30,444 nucleotides of DNA. Origin: an uncultured Muribaculaceae bacterium (GTDB taxonomy: Bacteria > Bacteroidota > Bacteroidia > Bacteroidales > Muribaculaceae). Below, piece by piece: positions 24,146 to 30,444 of the stretch. The stretch's first letter is position 1. Each line of letters starts with the position of its first letter. The DNA is taken from the NCBI GenBank assembly GCA_910586595.1, contig CAJUJB010000020.1:18674-49117 (forward strand), in the 5' to 3' direction. The notes under the pieces are model-generated. The model saw nothing but the letters and a program-made list of their open reading frames with translations. It was not told the DNA's origin and searched no databases. The translations under genes and the position numbers were made by a program.

Positions 24146-26122
24146 ATGAGAACAGATCTTAGCAGCCAGATTAAACTGGACAGAATTCCGCGCCGGTATT
24201 ACAATCCGGACAGCGAAATTGAACTCGCAGCACTCCGCCGCGAAGAAAAAATCGACACACGTATTTTCGAAACAGCAACTGACGGCGCCGACTTCCTTGC
24301 ATCGGAGATTGTGCGCTATATCAAGCGCTATATCGACAAAAACGGCAAATGTGTGCTTGCGCTCGGAGCAGGAACCAGCACCCACCGCGTGTATGCAAGC
24401 CTCATTAATCTTTATAAAGAAGGTAAGGTAGATTTTCAGAATGTGATTGTATTCAACATCTCTGAGTTCTTCCCCCTCAACCCCGGCGGCCCCTCTACCC
24501 TCGCCCGCCTCAATGATGTATTCCTCAGCCACGTCGACATCAAACCAGAAAATATCCGCACCATCAACCCGGCAATCACCAAGGAAACCATGTACGAGTA
24601 TTGCCAGGCCTACGAAGAAGCTATGGCTGCCGAAGGAGGCATAGATGTGGCTCTTTGCGAAATCGCACCTTCTGGCGCCATCGCATTCAACGAACCCGGT
24701 AGCCAGGCTTCGAGCTACTGCCGTCTTGTATTACTTGGCAACGAGACACGCCACCGCATCGGAAAAGAATACAAATGCGATGAGGTTCCGTCGACCGCCA
24801 TCACACTCGGCCTGGCCAATATCATCAGCGCACGTCGTGTGCTCACAATGGCTTGGGGCGAAAACAGCGCCGGAATCATCCGCCGTACTGTAGAGGAAGC
24901 TCCGACAACTTCCGTACCTGCATCCCTTCTCCAGGGCCACCCGCACGTAAAGGTTGTAACCGACCTCGCCGGCGCCGAAGACCTCACCCGTATATCTCAC
25001 CCCTGGAAAGTGACCTCATGCGAATGGAACGACAAGCTTATCCGTCGCGCCATCGTATGGCTCTGCAACATGACCGGCAAGCCCATCCTCAAACTTACCG
25101 ACAAAGACTATAACGACTGGGGCCTTGGCGAGCTTCTCGCCCTCTATGGATCTGCTTACAACGTAAACATCAAGATCTTCAACGACCTCCAGCACACAAT
25201 CACCGGCTGGCCCGGCGGTAAGCCCAACGCCGACGACACATATCGCCCCGAGCGCGCAACCCCGTACCCCAAACGTGTGATTGTATTCTCACCCCACCCC
25301 GACGACGACGTGATCTCGATGGGCGGTACGCTCAAGCGCCTTGTTGACCAGCACCACGACGTTCATGTTGCTTACGAGACGTCAGGCAACATCGCGGTAG
25401 GTGATGAAGATATGATGCGTTACTTCTTGATGATGGATAAGATTGCCCCCCTCTTCGGCTTCAAGGAAGGTGGTTATGAAAAACTGTCGAAGGAAGTGCA
25501 GGAATTTGTCGCTGACAAAAAAGCCGGTGACATGGACAGCGCCGATATCCGCGAGATCAAGACCATGATCCGTCAGGCCGAAGCAACCATCGCATGTAAT
25601 TATATCGGTGTAAAACCGCAGAACATCCACTTCCTTCGCCTCCCCTTCTATGAAACGGGAACCATCAAGAAAGGTGACCTCTCGCAGCGCGACGTCGACA
25701 TCGTGAAGAAACTTCTGGAGGATGTGAAACCCCACCAGATCTTTGTTGCCGGTGACCTCGCTGACCCTCACGGCACCCACAAAGTATGTACGGATGCTGT
25801 TCTTGCAGCTATTGACGAACTAAAAGGTGAGCCCTGGATGGCCGACTGCCGTATCTGGATGTACCGCGGCGCATGGGCAGAATGGGAAATCGACCACATC
25901 GAAATGGCCGTGCCTATCAGTCCGGAAGAACTTCGCTTCAAACGCAACTCCATCCTCAAGCACCAGAGCCAGATGGAGAACGCGCCCTTCCTTGGCGACG
26001 ACGACCGCCTCTTCTGGCAGCGCGCCGAAGAACGTAACCGTGGCACAGCCCGTCTCTATGAAGACCTCGGCCTTGCATCCTACGAAGCTATTGAAGCATT
26101 CGTAGAATACAAACCGCTGTAA
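24146..26122 (+). CDS. nagB: NagB-like / PIG-L (LmbE) deacetylase fusion protein
   Basis: 658 residues. Residues about 40-290 are a NagB/GlcN6P-isomerase fold (LALGAGTSTHRVYASL, VDFQNVIVFNISEF, FNEPGSQ). Residues about 375-570 are a PIG-L/LmbE-type zinc deacetylase: HPDDD at 384-388 and a later DPHGTHKVCTD that should supply the third ligand. A conserved linker (about 290-370) joins them. In true glucosamine-6-phosphate deaminase Asp72, Asp141, His143 and Glu148 do catalysis; here the matching positions read Ser106, Ser176, Ala178 and Glu183, so only the Glu is kept. This long fusion is common in Bacteroidales and is usually annotated as glucosamine-6-phosphate deaminase. Amino-sugar handling is plausible, but deaminase activity is doubtful. 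Monocistronic with a good terminator. Confidence 0.85.
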   Translation: MRTDLSSQIKLDRIPRRYYNPDSEIELAALRREEKIDTRIFETATDGADFLASEIVRYIKRYIDKNGKCVLALGAGTSTHRVYASLINLYKEGKVDFQNVIVFNISEFFPLNPGGPSTLARLNDVFLSHVDIKPENIRTINPAITKETMYEYCQAYEEAMAAEGGIDVALCEIAPSGAIAFNEPGSQASSYCRLVLLGNETRHRIGKEYKCDEVPSTAITLGLANIISARRVLTMAWGENSAGIIRRTVEEAPTTSVPASLLQGHPHVKVVTDLAGAEDLTRISHPWKVTSCEWNDKLIRRAIVWLCNMTGKPILKLTDKDYNDWGLGELLALYGSAYNVNIKIFNDLQHTITGWPGGKPNADDTYRPERATPYPKRVIVFSPHPDDDVISMGGTLKRLVDQHHDVHVAYETSGNIAVGDEDMMRYFLMMDKIAPLFGFKEGGYEKLSKEVQEFVADKKAGDMDSADIREIKTMIRQAEATIACNYIGVKPQNIHFLRLPFYETGTIKKGDLSQRDVDIVKKLLEDVKPHQIFVAGDLADPHGTHKVCTDAVLAAIDELKGEPWMADCRIWMYRGAWAEWEIDHIEMAVPISPEELRFKRNSILKHQSQMENAPFLGDDDRLFWQRAEERNRGTARLYEDLGLASYEAIEAFVEYKPL

Positions 26123-26146
26123 ATCACTTACACATACTATATCGAA

Positions 26147-26178
26147 ACGGCTTCCTGGCTGCAGGAGGCCGTTTTTTT
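26147..26178 (+). terminator. Rho-independent terminator after NagB-like fusion
   Basis: ACGGCTTCCT (26147-26156) pairs with AGGAGGCCGT (26163-26172, one G-T pair) around a 6-nt loop, followed by seven T residues. Confidence 0.9.
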
Positions 26179-26255
26179 GTGTTAAAAAACAAGAAACGAA
26201 GTAACATTTTGGCATTTGTAAAGTCTAATAGATATAACCAGTAAAAACCTCAGAC

Positions 26256-27002
26256 ATGAAAAGAATAATCTGCACATTATTGCTGGCAAGCCTACTTGCG
26301 ACAAGCCTTCCTGCTGCCGCCGACAGACCAACGAGACCCACCAGACAGGAGCAGCCATCCAAAGCTCCTGCAAAGACTCGCCCGAACAAAACTGAAAAGC
26401 CAAACAAACGCCCGGCACAGAAGCCGAATACTCCACAAAAGCCCAAACCTCAAAAACCGCCAGTACAGCCCACTCCCCAGAAACCACAACCTCCGCATCA
26501 GCCGTCACACCAGCCGCCGCATCAGCCACCGCATGCGCCAAAACCGCCGGTCGCTCCTCCTCAACATCACCATCATTCTCCTCTTCCTCCCCGGCACCCT
26601 CAGTCGTATATGATCACCGGAAACAGGGTATTTTTCAACGGCCGCGAATTGCGCGGAGTTTTGCCCACAGGGTTCCGCATATTGACCGACAACTATGCGA
26701 TTGACCCCTGGCATGTGTACTTCTGCGGTCTTGTGATCAACGGCGCCACGCCCGGCACGTTTATCTCGCTCGGCGATGGTTATGCGCGCGACAACTGGAA
26801 TGTCTTTTTCCTCGGAGGCACTGTTGACGGAGCTTCGGCCAGTACATTCGAAGTCCTCCCCGACGGATACGCACGTGACCGCTGGAATGTCTATTATCAG
26901 GGGCAGAAAATTCCAGGCGCCGACCCGTCGTCGTTCCGCTGCGTAGGCGATGGCTATGCCAACGACCGCTGGCAAAATTATTATTGCGGACGCCGCATGT
27001 AG
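26256..27002 (+). CDS. Secreted Pro/His-rich protein with four DKNYY-like repeats
   Basis: 248 residues. A Sec signal peptide (MKRIICTLLLASLLATSLPAAA) is followed by a low-complexity basic linker at about 24-116, rich in Pro, Lys and Gln and then His (HQPSHQPPHQPPH, HHHH). The C-terminal part carries four repeats spaced exactly 29 residues, starting at about 146, 175, 204 and 233, each (G/N)YA-x-D-x-W-x-(V/N)-(Y/F)-(Y/F)-x-G. This resembles the DKNYY repeat family, with Trp in place of part of the motif. An envelope or surface role is likely; the His-rich stretch could bind metal. Low-complexity sequence makes the linker length variable. No TAnnTTTG promoter was found in the 133-nt gap upstream. 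Confidence 0.8.
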   Translation: MKRIICTLLLASLLATSLPAAADRPTRPTRQEQPSKAPAKTRPNKTEKPNKRPAQKPNTPQKPKPQKPPVQPTPQKPQPPHQPSHQPPHQPPHAPKPPVAPPQHHHHSPLPPRHPQSYMITGNRVFFNGRELRGVLPTGFRILTDNYAIDPWHVYFCGLVINGATPGTFISLGDGYARDNWNVFFLGGTVDGASASTFEVLPDGYARDRWNVYYQGQKIPGADPSSFRCVGDGYANDRWQNYYCGRRM

Positions 27003-27029
27003 AATCCACTCCAATTTATCATGCACAAC

Positions 27030-27075
27030 CAAGCGCTTGTCTCCGGCATTTTAGAGGCCCGTCGACAAGCGCTTG
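27030..27075. terminator. Inverted repeat between convergent genes
   Basis: CAAGCGCTTGTC (27030-27041) pairs perfectly with GACAAGCGCTTG (27064-27075) around a 22-nt loop. It lies between the repeat-protein stop (27002) and the gluQ stop (27078). There is no strong T run, but placement suggests a shared terminator. The arms are themselves palindromic (CAAGCGCTTG). Confidence 0.6.
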
Positions 27076-27077
27076 AT

Positions 27078-28031
27078 TTAATATAATGCCGGAACAGTTT
27101 CGGTCTTAGTCACCGCGCTCCAAGAGAATCGGTCGAGAAGCTCATCGAGCGAACATGGATGTACATGGTCAATCAATCCTGCCATTGCAGCTACCCTTCC
27201 AATCAGCTCTTCAGGGGTACAGACCTTTCTCAACGTCTCCATGCTCAGCGCCTGATCACGCTTTGACAGACGCCGCCCCTCGGCATTGCATACCAAAGGC
27301 ACATGGCAATATGCCGGTGCATCAACGCCGAGAAGACGGTAAAGATAAATCTGTTGCGCCGTCGACAGCAGCAAATCATTACCCCTCACCACCTCAGTCA
27401 CACCCATGGCGGCATCATCAGCAACAACTGCGAGCTGATATGCCCAGGCACCATCGGCGCGCCTCAATACAAAATCTCCGCAATGAGATGCCAGATTAAC
27501 GCATTGCTGGCCATAAACACCATCGGTAAAGTAGATTTCTTCATCAGGAACAAATAGCCTAACCGAACAGCCCGACATCCCCTCAGGCCACGTAAATGGA
27601 GGCGTGGATGCCGGACGACACTTCCCTGAATACACGATCCGCCCATCGGTGGCATGCGGAGCCTGCGTGGCATGGAGATCGGCGCGTCGGCACGCGCATG
27701 GATAAATCAACCCACCGTCACGCAAGTAATCTAGAAACTTATTATAAAATGTATGACGCCCGCTCTGGCAGTATGGACCATTCGGCCCCACTCCGTCAAC
27801 ACCACCTTCATCCCACTCAAGACCGAGCCATAGAAGGTCGTCTTCAATCTGACTGGCAAACTCAGACCGCGAGCGTTGCGGGTCGAGGTCTTCAATCCGC
27901 AAAATCCATCGTCCACCACGCGATTTTACCGACAGCCACGACAACACGGCCGTAAAAATATTTCCAAGATGCATCCTGCCACTTGGAGACGGGGCGAATC
28001 GCCCGACAGGTACGTCATTTTTTTCTATCAT
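27078..28031 (-). CDS. gluQ: Glutamyl-Q tRNA(Asp) synthetase
   Basis: 317 residues from the ATG at 28031; a TTG at 28058 adds nine unlike residues. It is a truncated class-I glutamyl-tRNA synthetase paralogue with no anticodon-binding domain. The HIGH-like motif is PSPSGRMHLGN (14-24), the KMSKS-like loop is RRLSKRDQ (253-260), and RIEDLDPQR is typical. The zinc ligands of YadB are conserved: Cys112, Cys114, Tyr134 and Cys138. The enzyme attaches glutamate to queuosine in the anticodon wobble position of tRNA-Asp, in the cytosol. It is transcribed divergently from tRNA-Gln with its own exact promoter and about 85 nt of leader. Confidence 0.92.
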   Translation of the reverse strand: MIEKNDVPVGRFAPSPSGRMHLGNIFTAVLSWLSVKSRGGRWILRIEDLDPQRSRSEFASQIEDDLLWLGLEWDEGGVDGVGPNGPYCQSGRHTFYNKFLDYLRDGGLIYPCACRRADLHATQAPHATDGRIVYSGKCRPASTPPFTWPEGMSGCSVRLFVPDEEIYFTDGVYGQQCVNLASHCGDFVLRRADGAWAYQLAVVADDAAMGVTEVVRGNDLLLSTAQQIYLYRLLGVDAPAYCHVPLVCNAEGRRLSKRDQALSMETLRKVCTPEELIGRVAAMAGLIDHVHPCSLDELLDRFSWSAVTKTETVPALY

Positions 28032-28121
28032 ACTCTCTTTAGTCAATGAAGCAACCAATCACTTTGTCTATCAATCAGATACCAGTTTACACCAGCATCC
28101 ATGACAAATTGTTCGGCAAGA

Positions 28122-28153
28122 CAAAATTAAGAAAAAGTAAAAAAAGTTGCAAA
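28122..28153 (-). promoter_or_regulatory. gluQ promoter (TTTG-N20-TAATTTTG)
   Basis: On the - strand TTTG (28150-28153), a 20-nt spacer, and TAATTTTG (28122-28129) make an exact Bacteroidota promoter for the gene starting at 28031. Its -33 box lies only 4 nt from the -33 box of the divergent tRNA promoter. Confidence 0.75.
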
Positions 28154-28157
28154 AAAA

Positions 28158-28189
28158 TTTGGTGAATCCAAAAAGTCGTCGTAACTTTG
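28158..28189 (+). promoter_or_regulatory. tRNA-Gln promoter (TTTG-N20-TAACTTTG)
   Basis: TTTG (28158-28161), a 20-nt spacer, and TAACTTTG (28182-28189) match the Bacteroidota consensus exactly. The tRNA begins 31 nt beyond the -7 box, leaving a short 5' leader for RNase P. Confidence 0.85.
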
Positions 28190-28220
28190 CACCGCAAAAG
28201 GGAAATAACCCTGACCACAA

Positions 28221-28291
28221 TGCCTTGTGGTGTAATGGTAGCACGTCGGATTCTGGTTCCGCCTGTGAGGGTTCGAATCCTTCCAAGGCAA
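28221..28291 (+). tRNA. tRNA-Gln (anticodon CUG)
   Basis: 71 nt. The acceptor arms TGCCTTG and CAAGGCA pair fully, with discriminator A at 28291. The D-arm is GTG/CAC. The anticodon loop TTCTGGT gives anticodon CTG within stem TCGGA/TCCGC, where four pairs form and the outermost pair (27-43) is a T-C mismatch. The T-arm is GAGGG/CCTTC around TTCGAAT. CCA is not encoded. The start T and the loop are typical of bacterial tRNA-Gln. It has its own promoter and a strong terminator. Confidence 0.92.
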
Positions 28292-28293
28292 CT

Positions 28294-28325
28294 TAGGCCT
28301 CTGATTTTCAGAGGCCTATTTTTTT
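28294..28325 (+). terminator. tRNA-Gln terminator
   Basis: TAGGCCTCTGA (28294-28304) pairs perfectly with TCAGAGGCCTA (28308-28318) around TTT, followed by seven T residues. Confidence 0.92.
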
Positions 28326-28534
28326 GCTATACTGTCCGTGGTGGGTGGGCAAGCAAATCTAAAATAGGTGGGGCTAATGGCCATCATAAACAAGATGCAG
28401 GGTTGCCCAGTTGCAGCGCTTTGTCATGCCATTCTTTTTTTCATGGCTTTTGTTGGAGAAATCTTGGTATTGAAGCGTAGACCGATCTCCATATATAGCG
28501 TCTCTAAGTAGCGGATAACGCTTTAACAATATGT
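28326..28534. other. Non-coding junction between tRNA and transposase remnants
   Basis: About 209 nt with no ORF of note and no RNA recognised. Base composition shifts toward AT from here to the window end. I looked for a copy of the tRNA 3' end as an attachment site and saw none here or further right. Confidence 0.4.
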
Positions 28535-29002
28535 TTACGCGATGACGGTGTAGGTCAGCCCATTGTTAGACGACATCATCAGGGTGTGTTTGCTCCGGGC
28601 GAGAATCTGACGCATTATCTCGTCGTTGGAATACCTCATGGACGGAATTGATCTGTCGCGTTCTTTTTCCTCGACTATCAGCTTTCGGCGTATGTTGATA
28701 CGTATCTCATCAACCGCTTCATTATAGACCTGCCGGACGTAGAAACGGTCATTGTCCACATGTGCGTTGTAGAACACCTCGGCGGCAATGAGCATCATAG
28801 ATGGCGACAGGTCGCATGTAATCGACCGCTTTACCCAAAGCCTCTACAAGCAGGTATATTGTGCCGTTGCCCCAATACATATCCGCTGTATGCTTAATCG
28901 ACAGCGCTGTCGTCTCTACTTTCGTCTTTAAAAAAGACACGAACTCAGACGAGAGTAGTGTGCAATCCTCTTTGGGGCAGCTCCGGGGGATAACTGAATA
29001 TC
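28535..29002 (-). pseudogene. ISL3-family transposase remnant (frameshifted, deleted)
   Basis: Two overlapping - strand frames join to one decayed transposase. The first (about 29002-28800) has SSEFVSFLKTKVETTALSIK and TADMYWGNGTIYLLVEALGKA, which resemble the helix-turn-helix region. The second (from about 28815 to 28535) contains CDLSPSMMLIAAEVF, DRFYVRQVYNEAVDEIR and LARSKHTLMMSS. This second part matches the ISL3 DDE-transposase core, where the usual wording is CDMSP, a pattern like DRFHVxxLxNEAVDEVR, then a downstream LL-K-N block. The intervening catalytic region is missing and the frame changes near 28800, so it cannot be functional. No terminal inverted repeats were identified. Confidence 0.6.
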
Positions 29003-29484
29003 TCATTGGTCAATTTGATCCACCAGTTGTTCTTGCACATATACAATATTCCAGGAACGGGCAACGGGTACTTTTTGCACTACCTCAAGCGCTGGTCTCT
29101 GAGCATGAAACTGGTCTATTACCTGCTATGCTCGTGGAAATGCGGAGCGACCAATACGATTCAGGTTGTCTGACATGTTGAGAGTAATCTCGGTAACTTT
29201 GTTGTGCAGTTTGCTGTCATCCTGTCTCAAAGCTATCAGGACTTAGTAAGAATCAGTTCCAAAAGATTCCCTACCAGGTGCGCCTTTATGGGTTAGTATC
29301 GTAGAGCTCTTCATGGCTCAGCATAAATGGCTTCCACGGACTTTTACAACTGCCAATATCGGGTTAGGTGGCGCTTGTTCTGCCGTTTAAACAATAGCTG
29401 TCACACCACAAAGTATTCAACTATTTCTTCAGGTAACAGGAACTCGGCCAACTCTATGTTCGGGCGCTTTTCTATTACATTCAT
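29003..29484 (-). pseudogene. ISAon1-like transposase remnant with several stops
   Basis: The - strand ATG at 29484 starts MNVIEKRPNIELAEFLLPEE, which resembles the N-terminal region of ISAon1-type transposases of Bacteroidales, but a TGA ends it at 29401 and more stops follow. A later stretch (about 29240-29003) reads TEITLNMSDNLNRIGRSAFP, stop, QVIDQFHAQRPALEVVQKV, which resembles the DDE core of the same ISL3-related superfamily. Part between them is lost or scrambled. A promoter-like TAACTTTG (29493-29500, - strand) still precedes the ATG. It is a different copy from the remnant at 28535-29002, because both contain the same core region. Confidence 0.55.
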
Positions 29485-29650
29485 ATTTTCCGCAAAGTTA
29501 CAAACTTGTATCAGTTGGCACTGATTTTTAGGATGTGTCGTTAAACCAAAAGTTAACAAAAAACAATATGAACGAATTTAATAAGAATTTCGCCAAGGGA
29601 ATATGAGTGCATTCCTTTTGCATATCTTATATCAAAAGTTTGATAATCTT
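29485..29650. other. AT-rich gap before recombinase
   Basis: No gene is seen. It holds the old transposase promoter box on the - strand and the palindrome at 29630-29645. No convincing + strand -33/-7 promoter for the recombinase is found. Confidence 0.4.
29630..29645. repeat. Palindrome immediately upstream of recombinase start
   Basis: TATCAAA-AG-TTTGATA has perfect 7-bp arms and lies 5 nt before the ATG at 29651. It could be an operator for autoregulation or part of a recombination site; the sequence does not decide. Confidence 0.5.
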
Positions 29651-30444
29651 ATGGCGACTATAAAAGTAATTTATCGAGGCTACTCAAAGGGGGGCACGGA
29701 GGGAACCCTCTTCTATCGGATCATACATAAACGCAAATCCCGGCATATACATACTGGGAATAAACTCAACCATGACGAATGGAGTGATGATTCAGAACGC
29801 ATTATTGTAAAGTCAAGCAGTTGTCGTTCAGACTTTCTTAAGTCGGTAGATTCCAATCTACGACTTGGCAAGGCAAAGCTGCATCAAATCATCATAACCC
29901 TTGAGAAATCCGGGCATGAATATACCGTAGATGATGTTGTTGAAAAATTCTTAGCGCCGAATGCTGTGATAGGATTCTTGTCCTATGCCCGCAATCTTAT
30001 TCTGAGTTTGAAGCAGATGGGCAGAACAAGATGTGCTGAGCATTACACTGCGGCCATCAATAGTTTCATTCGTTTCAACGGTGATATTGAGGTGCCATTT
30101 GAAGAATTCGATGGTAATCTTCTGCAGGGATATGAGTGTTTTTTGAAGAAAAGTGGAGTAATTCCAAACAGTATATCGTATTACATGCGCAACCTTCGAG
30201 CTATATATAATAAAGCTGTGGACGAAAGCCTGACCGAGCATTCCAATCCATTCAAGCACGTGTATACAGGCATTGCAAAGACTGTCAAAAGAGCTGTATC
30301 GCTGCAAACTATCAAAGCATTGTATAGTTTGGATTTAAGGATGGATCCGTTATCGGAGCTTGCAAGAGATTTATTTCTTTTTAGTTTTTACACCCGAGGA
30401 ATGGCGATTGTGGATATAGCGTATCTAAGAAAAGAGAACCTGAA
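29651..30444 (+). CDS. Tyrosine recombinase/integrase, 3' end cut by window
   Basis: 264 codons are present with no stop; the gene runs off the end, so about one third is missing (family about 400 residues). Residues 1-60 (MATIKVIYRGYSKGGTEGTL, then FYRIIHKRKSRHIHTGN) form the arm-type N-terminal domain typical of Bacteroidales integrases. Residues about 100-200 are the SAM-like core-binding domain (FLSYARNLILSLKQMGRTRCAEHYTAA, split here for brevity as FLSYARNLI and RCAEHYTAA). The catalytic domain begins at about 210, with the first catalytic Arg249 in FYTRGMAIVDIAYLRKENL. The other catalytic residues (His-x-x-Arg and Tyr) lie beyond the window. Such enzymes move integrative elements or invert promoters. 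It points away from tRNA-Gln, across two transposase remnants. Base composition is lower in GC than in the chromosome-like genes to the left. Confidence 0.88.
   Translation, partial: MATIKVIYRGYSKGGTEGTLFYRIIHKRKSRHIHTGNKLNHDEWSDDSERIIVKSSSCRSDFLKSVDSNLRLGKAKLHQIIITLEKSGHEYTVDDVVEKFLAPNAVIGFLSYARNLILSLKQMGRTRCAEHYTAAINSFIRFNGDIEVPFEEFDGNLLQGYECFLKKSGVIPNSISYYMRNLRAIYNKAVDESLTEHSNPFKHVYTGIAKTVKRAVSLQTIKALYSLDLRMDPLSELARDLFLFSFYTRGMAIVDIAYLRKENL

Noticed and set aside
28292..30444. Duplicated tRNA 3' end as attR for the recombinase
   Set aside because: I looked for a second copy of the TTCCAAGGCA end and found none; the partner site may be outside the window.
1..30444. CRISPR array, retron or known anti-phage system
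   Set aside because: No regularly spaced direct repeats, reverse transcriptase, Cas or other defence-associated domains were recognised in any frame.

Overview
The window looks like a 30.4 kb contig end-piece from a gut-type Bacteroidales bacterium, probably Muribaculaceae-like (lineage inferred). The reasons are the Bacteroidota promoter form (TTTG, about 20 nt, TAnnTTTG) seen before several genes, poor Shine-Dalgarno sequences, the rseC-rnfBCDGEA gene order, a NagB/PIG-L fusion typical of Bacteroidales, and a Bacteroidales-type tyrosine recombinase. The first bases are not biological: positions 6-39 match the Illumina TruSeq read-2 adapter exactly.

Layout. 198-2207 (+): an inner-membrane-anchored OmpA-domain protein and a lipoprotein esterase. 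2273-3972 (-): an AraJ-like MFS exporter coupled by an ATGA overlap to an AraC-type regulator with an HMA-like CxxC N-terminus. 4037-11369 (-): a tightly packed six-gene operon. In transcription order it holds a 1001-residue double-receiver/PPDK-N (ATP-binding) protein, a coiled-coil protein ending in the sliding-clamp motif QLSLF, threonine synthase, a small helical unknown, a PlsC-like acyltransferase and a YafV-like omega-amidase. 11425-12180 (-): exonuclease III. 12299-13672 (+): an exported TPR protein.

13749-19077 (-): a complete Rnf operon (rseC, rnfB, C, D, G, E, A), the membrane complex that couples ferredoxin:NAD+ electron transfer to ion pumping. 19253-20647 (-): dnaA with a textbook promoter. 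21019-23816 (-): a FucP-family sugar transporter and a mannitol-2-dehydrogenase-type enzyme, an apparent sugar/polyol unit. 24146-26122 (+): a NagB-like/PIG-L fusion whose deaminase active-site residues are mostly replaced. 26256-27002 (+): a secreted Pro/His-rich protein with four 29-residue aromatic repeats. 27078-28031 (-): glutamyl-Q tRNA(Asp) synthetase, transcribed divergently from tRNA-Gln(CUG) at 28221-28291.

From about 28326 onward the sequence becomes AT-richer and accessory. It holds two decayed ISL3-superfamily transposase fragments and then the 5' part of a tyrosine recombinase that runs off the end, consistent with an integration hot spot downstream of the tRNA. No CRISPR array, rRNA or recognisable anti-phage system was found. 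The best candidate for something under-described is the coupled pair at 7099-11369: a receiver/ATP-binding fusion without the phosphotransfer and catalytic domains of PEP synthase, and a coiled-coil partner with a clamp-binding tail.
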